The notes under the pieces were generated by a model. The model was not told the origin of the DNA. It made no database searches and saw only the letters and a program-made list of their open reading frames with translations. Positions 5,340-5,641 of a DNA stretch of 5,641 nt are shown here, piece after piece. The first letter of the stretch is position 1, and the number at the start of each line of letters is the position of its first letter. The DNA is from Nevskia soli DSM 19509. GTDB lineage: Bacteria > Pseudomonadota > Gammaproteobacteria > Nevskiales > Nevskiaceae. The DNA lies in assembly GCF_000711955.1 (NCBI RefSeq), contig NZ_JONR01000078.1:1-5641 (forward strand), read 5' to 3'. A program made the translations under genes and the position numbers.

Positions 5340-5641
5340 TCAAACTGCCAAGAGCACCTGAGGATTGAAGGAAGTGTGGTGTCGGTGGATGGACCAGGCG
5401 ATGCGGGCGATCTTGCGAGCCAGGATGACCAGGGCGGCGGTTGTGGAGAGGCCTTTTGCGCGCTGGCGCTGGTAGAAAGGCCTCCAGGTTTTGGTTTTTG
5501 CGGCGGACATGGCGGCGTTGTAGAGCAGCCGGCGCAATTCTGCGGGGCCACGTTTGGACAGGCGCCGGCGGCCGGATTTCTGGCCGGAATCCATTGGCCG
5601 GGGATCCAGGCCGGTATAGGCCACAAAGGCATCGGCATTGC
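5340..5641 (-). CDS. IS110-family transposase, C-terminal part (cut by the window edge)
   Basis: C-terminal Transposase_20 domain of an IS110-family (DEDD) recombinase, which moves its element with a non-coding bridge RNA guide in characterised members. The frame is open from the edge to TGA at 5342-5340, about 100 residues (NADAFVAYTGLDPRP, then SG and SKRGPAELRRLLYNAAM, then RPFYQRQRAKG and ARKIARIAW), all in family order. The serine in MDSGQKSG lies about 82 residues from the end, where the catalytic serine of the IS621 relative lies, so the visible end looks intact. The N-terminal RuvC-like DEDD domain is outside the window. A GTG at 5624 is not the start. Confidence 0.9.
   Translation of the reverse strand, partial: NADAFVAYTGLDPRPMDSGQKSGRRRLSKRGPAELRRLLYNAAMSAAKTKTWRPFYQRQRAKGLSTTAALVILARKIARIAWSIHRHHTSFNPQVLLAV
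5340..5641 (-). mobile_element. IS110-family insertion sequence, transposase 3' end visible
   Basis: The transposase implies an IS110-type element entering from the right edge. The exact element boundary cannot be placed: this family usually lacks clear terminal inverted repeats and target duplications. The boundary should lie within the 115 bp between the transposase stop and the end of the exported-protein gene, that is in or next to the palindromic repeat. Confidence 0.7.

Noticed and set aside
5065..5361. 98-residue plus-strand frame ending with a FAALRMT-type peptide
   Set aside because: It overlaps the 3' end of the exported-protein gene and then translates a palindromic intergenic repeat known to generate such false proteins.

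Overview
This GC-rich window (with one sharply AT-rich exception) looks like a chromosomal segment from a Gram-negative proteobacterium, most likely a gamma- or betaproteobacterium. The basis is two outer-membrane porins ending in the C-terminal phenylalanine typical of beta-barrel proteins, a PhoU very like those of Pseudomonas-type bacteria, an FNR/Anr-type operator and an IS110-family transposase end. The species cannot be read from the sequence.

Layout. 1-909 (+) is the 3' part of a phosphate-selective (OprP/OprO-type) porin, closed by a near-perfect intrinsic terminator (944-977). 1079-1801 (+) is phoU, the phosphate-signalling regulator. These two form a phosphate-uptake/regulation neighbourhood. 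1802-2237 has no gene; it holds copy 1 of a 146-bp structured repeat (1959-2104) and a hairpin (2191-2233) that pairs fully only on the minus strand, where it follows the next gene. 2238-3653 (-) is a general porin starting at TTG behind a strong ribosome-binding site. Its promoter and first codons lie in an AT-rich island (about 23% G+C over 3601-3780) that carries an FNR/Anr box placed as expected above a -10 element, so this porin is probably switched on under low oxygen. 3654-4444 has no convincing gene; beyond the promoter it holds copy 2 of the repeat (3920-4065) and several small hairpins. 4445-5224 (+) is an unrecognised exported protein with four cysteines. 5225-5339 is a hairpin-rich palindromic repeat, and 5340-5641 (-) is the C-terminal part of an IS110-family transposase cut by the window edge.

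How it fits together. The window is mainly about the cell envelope: a phosphate porin with the phosphate regulator PhoU, a second porin under apparent oxygen control, and a secreted protein of unknown role. The least ordinary part is the porin unit at 1959-4065. It is bracketed by two directly repeated 146-bp elements that share a hairpin whose base pairs have changed in a compensatory way, and its AT-rich promoter differs sharply from everything around it. I did not find a clear defence system, CRISPR array or other obviously new multi-gene system.
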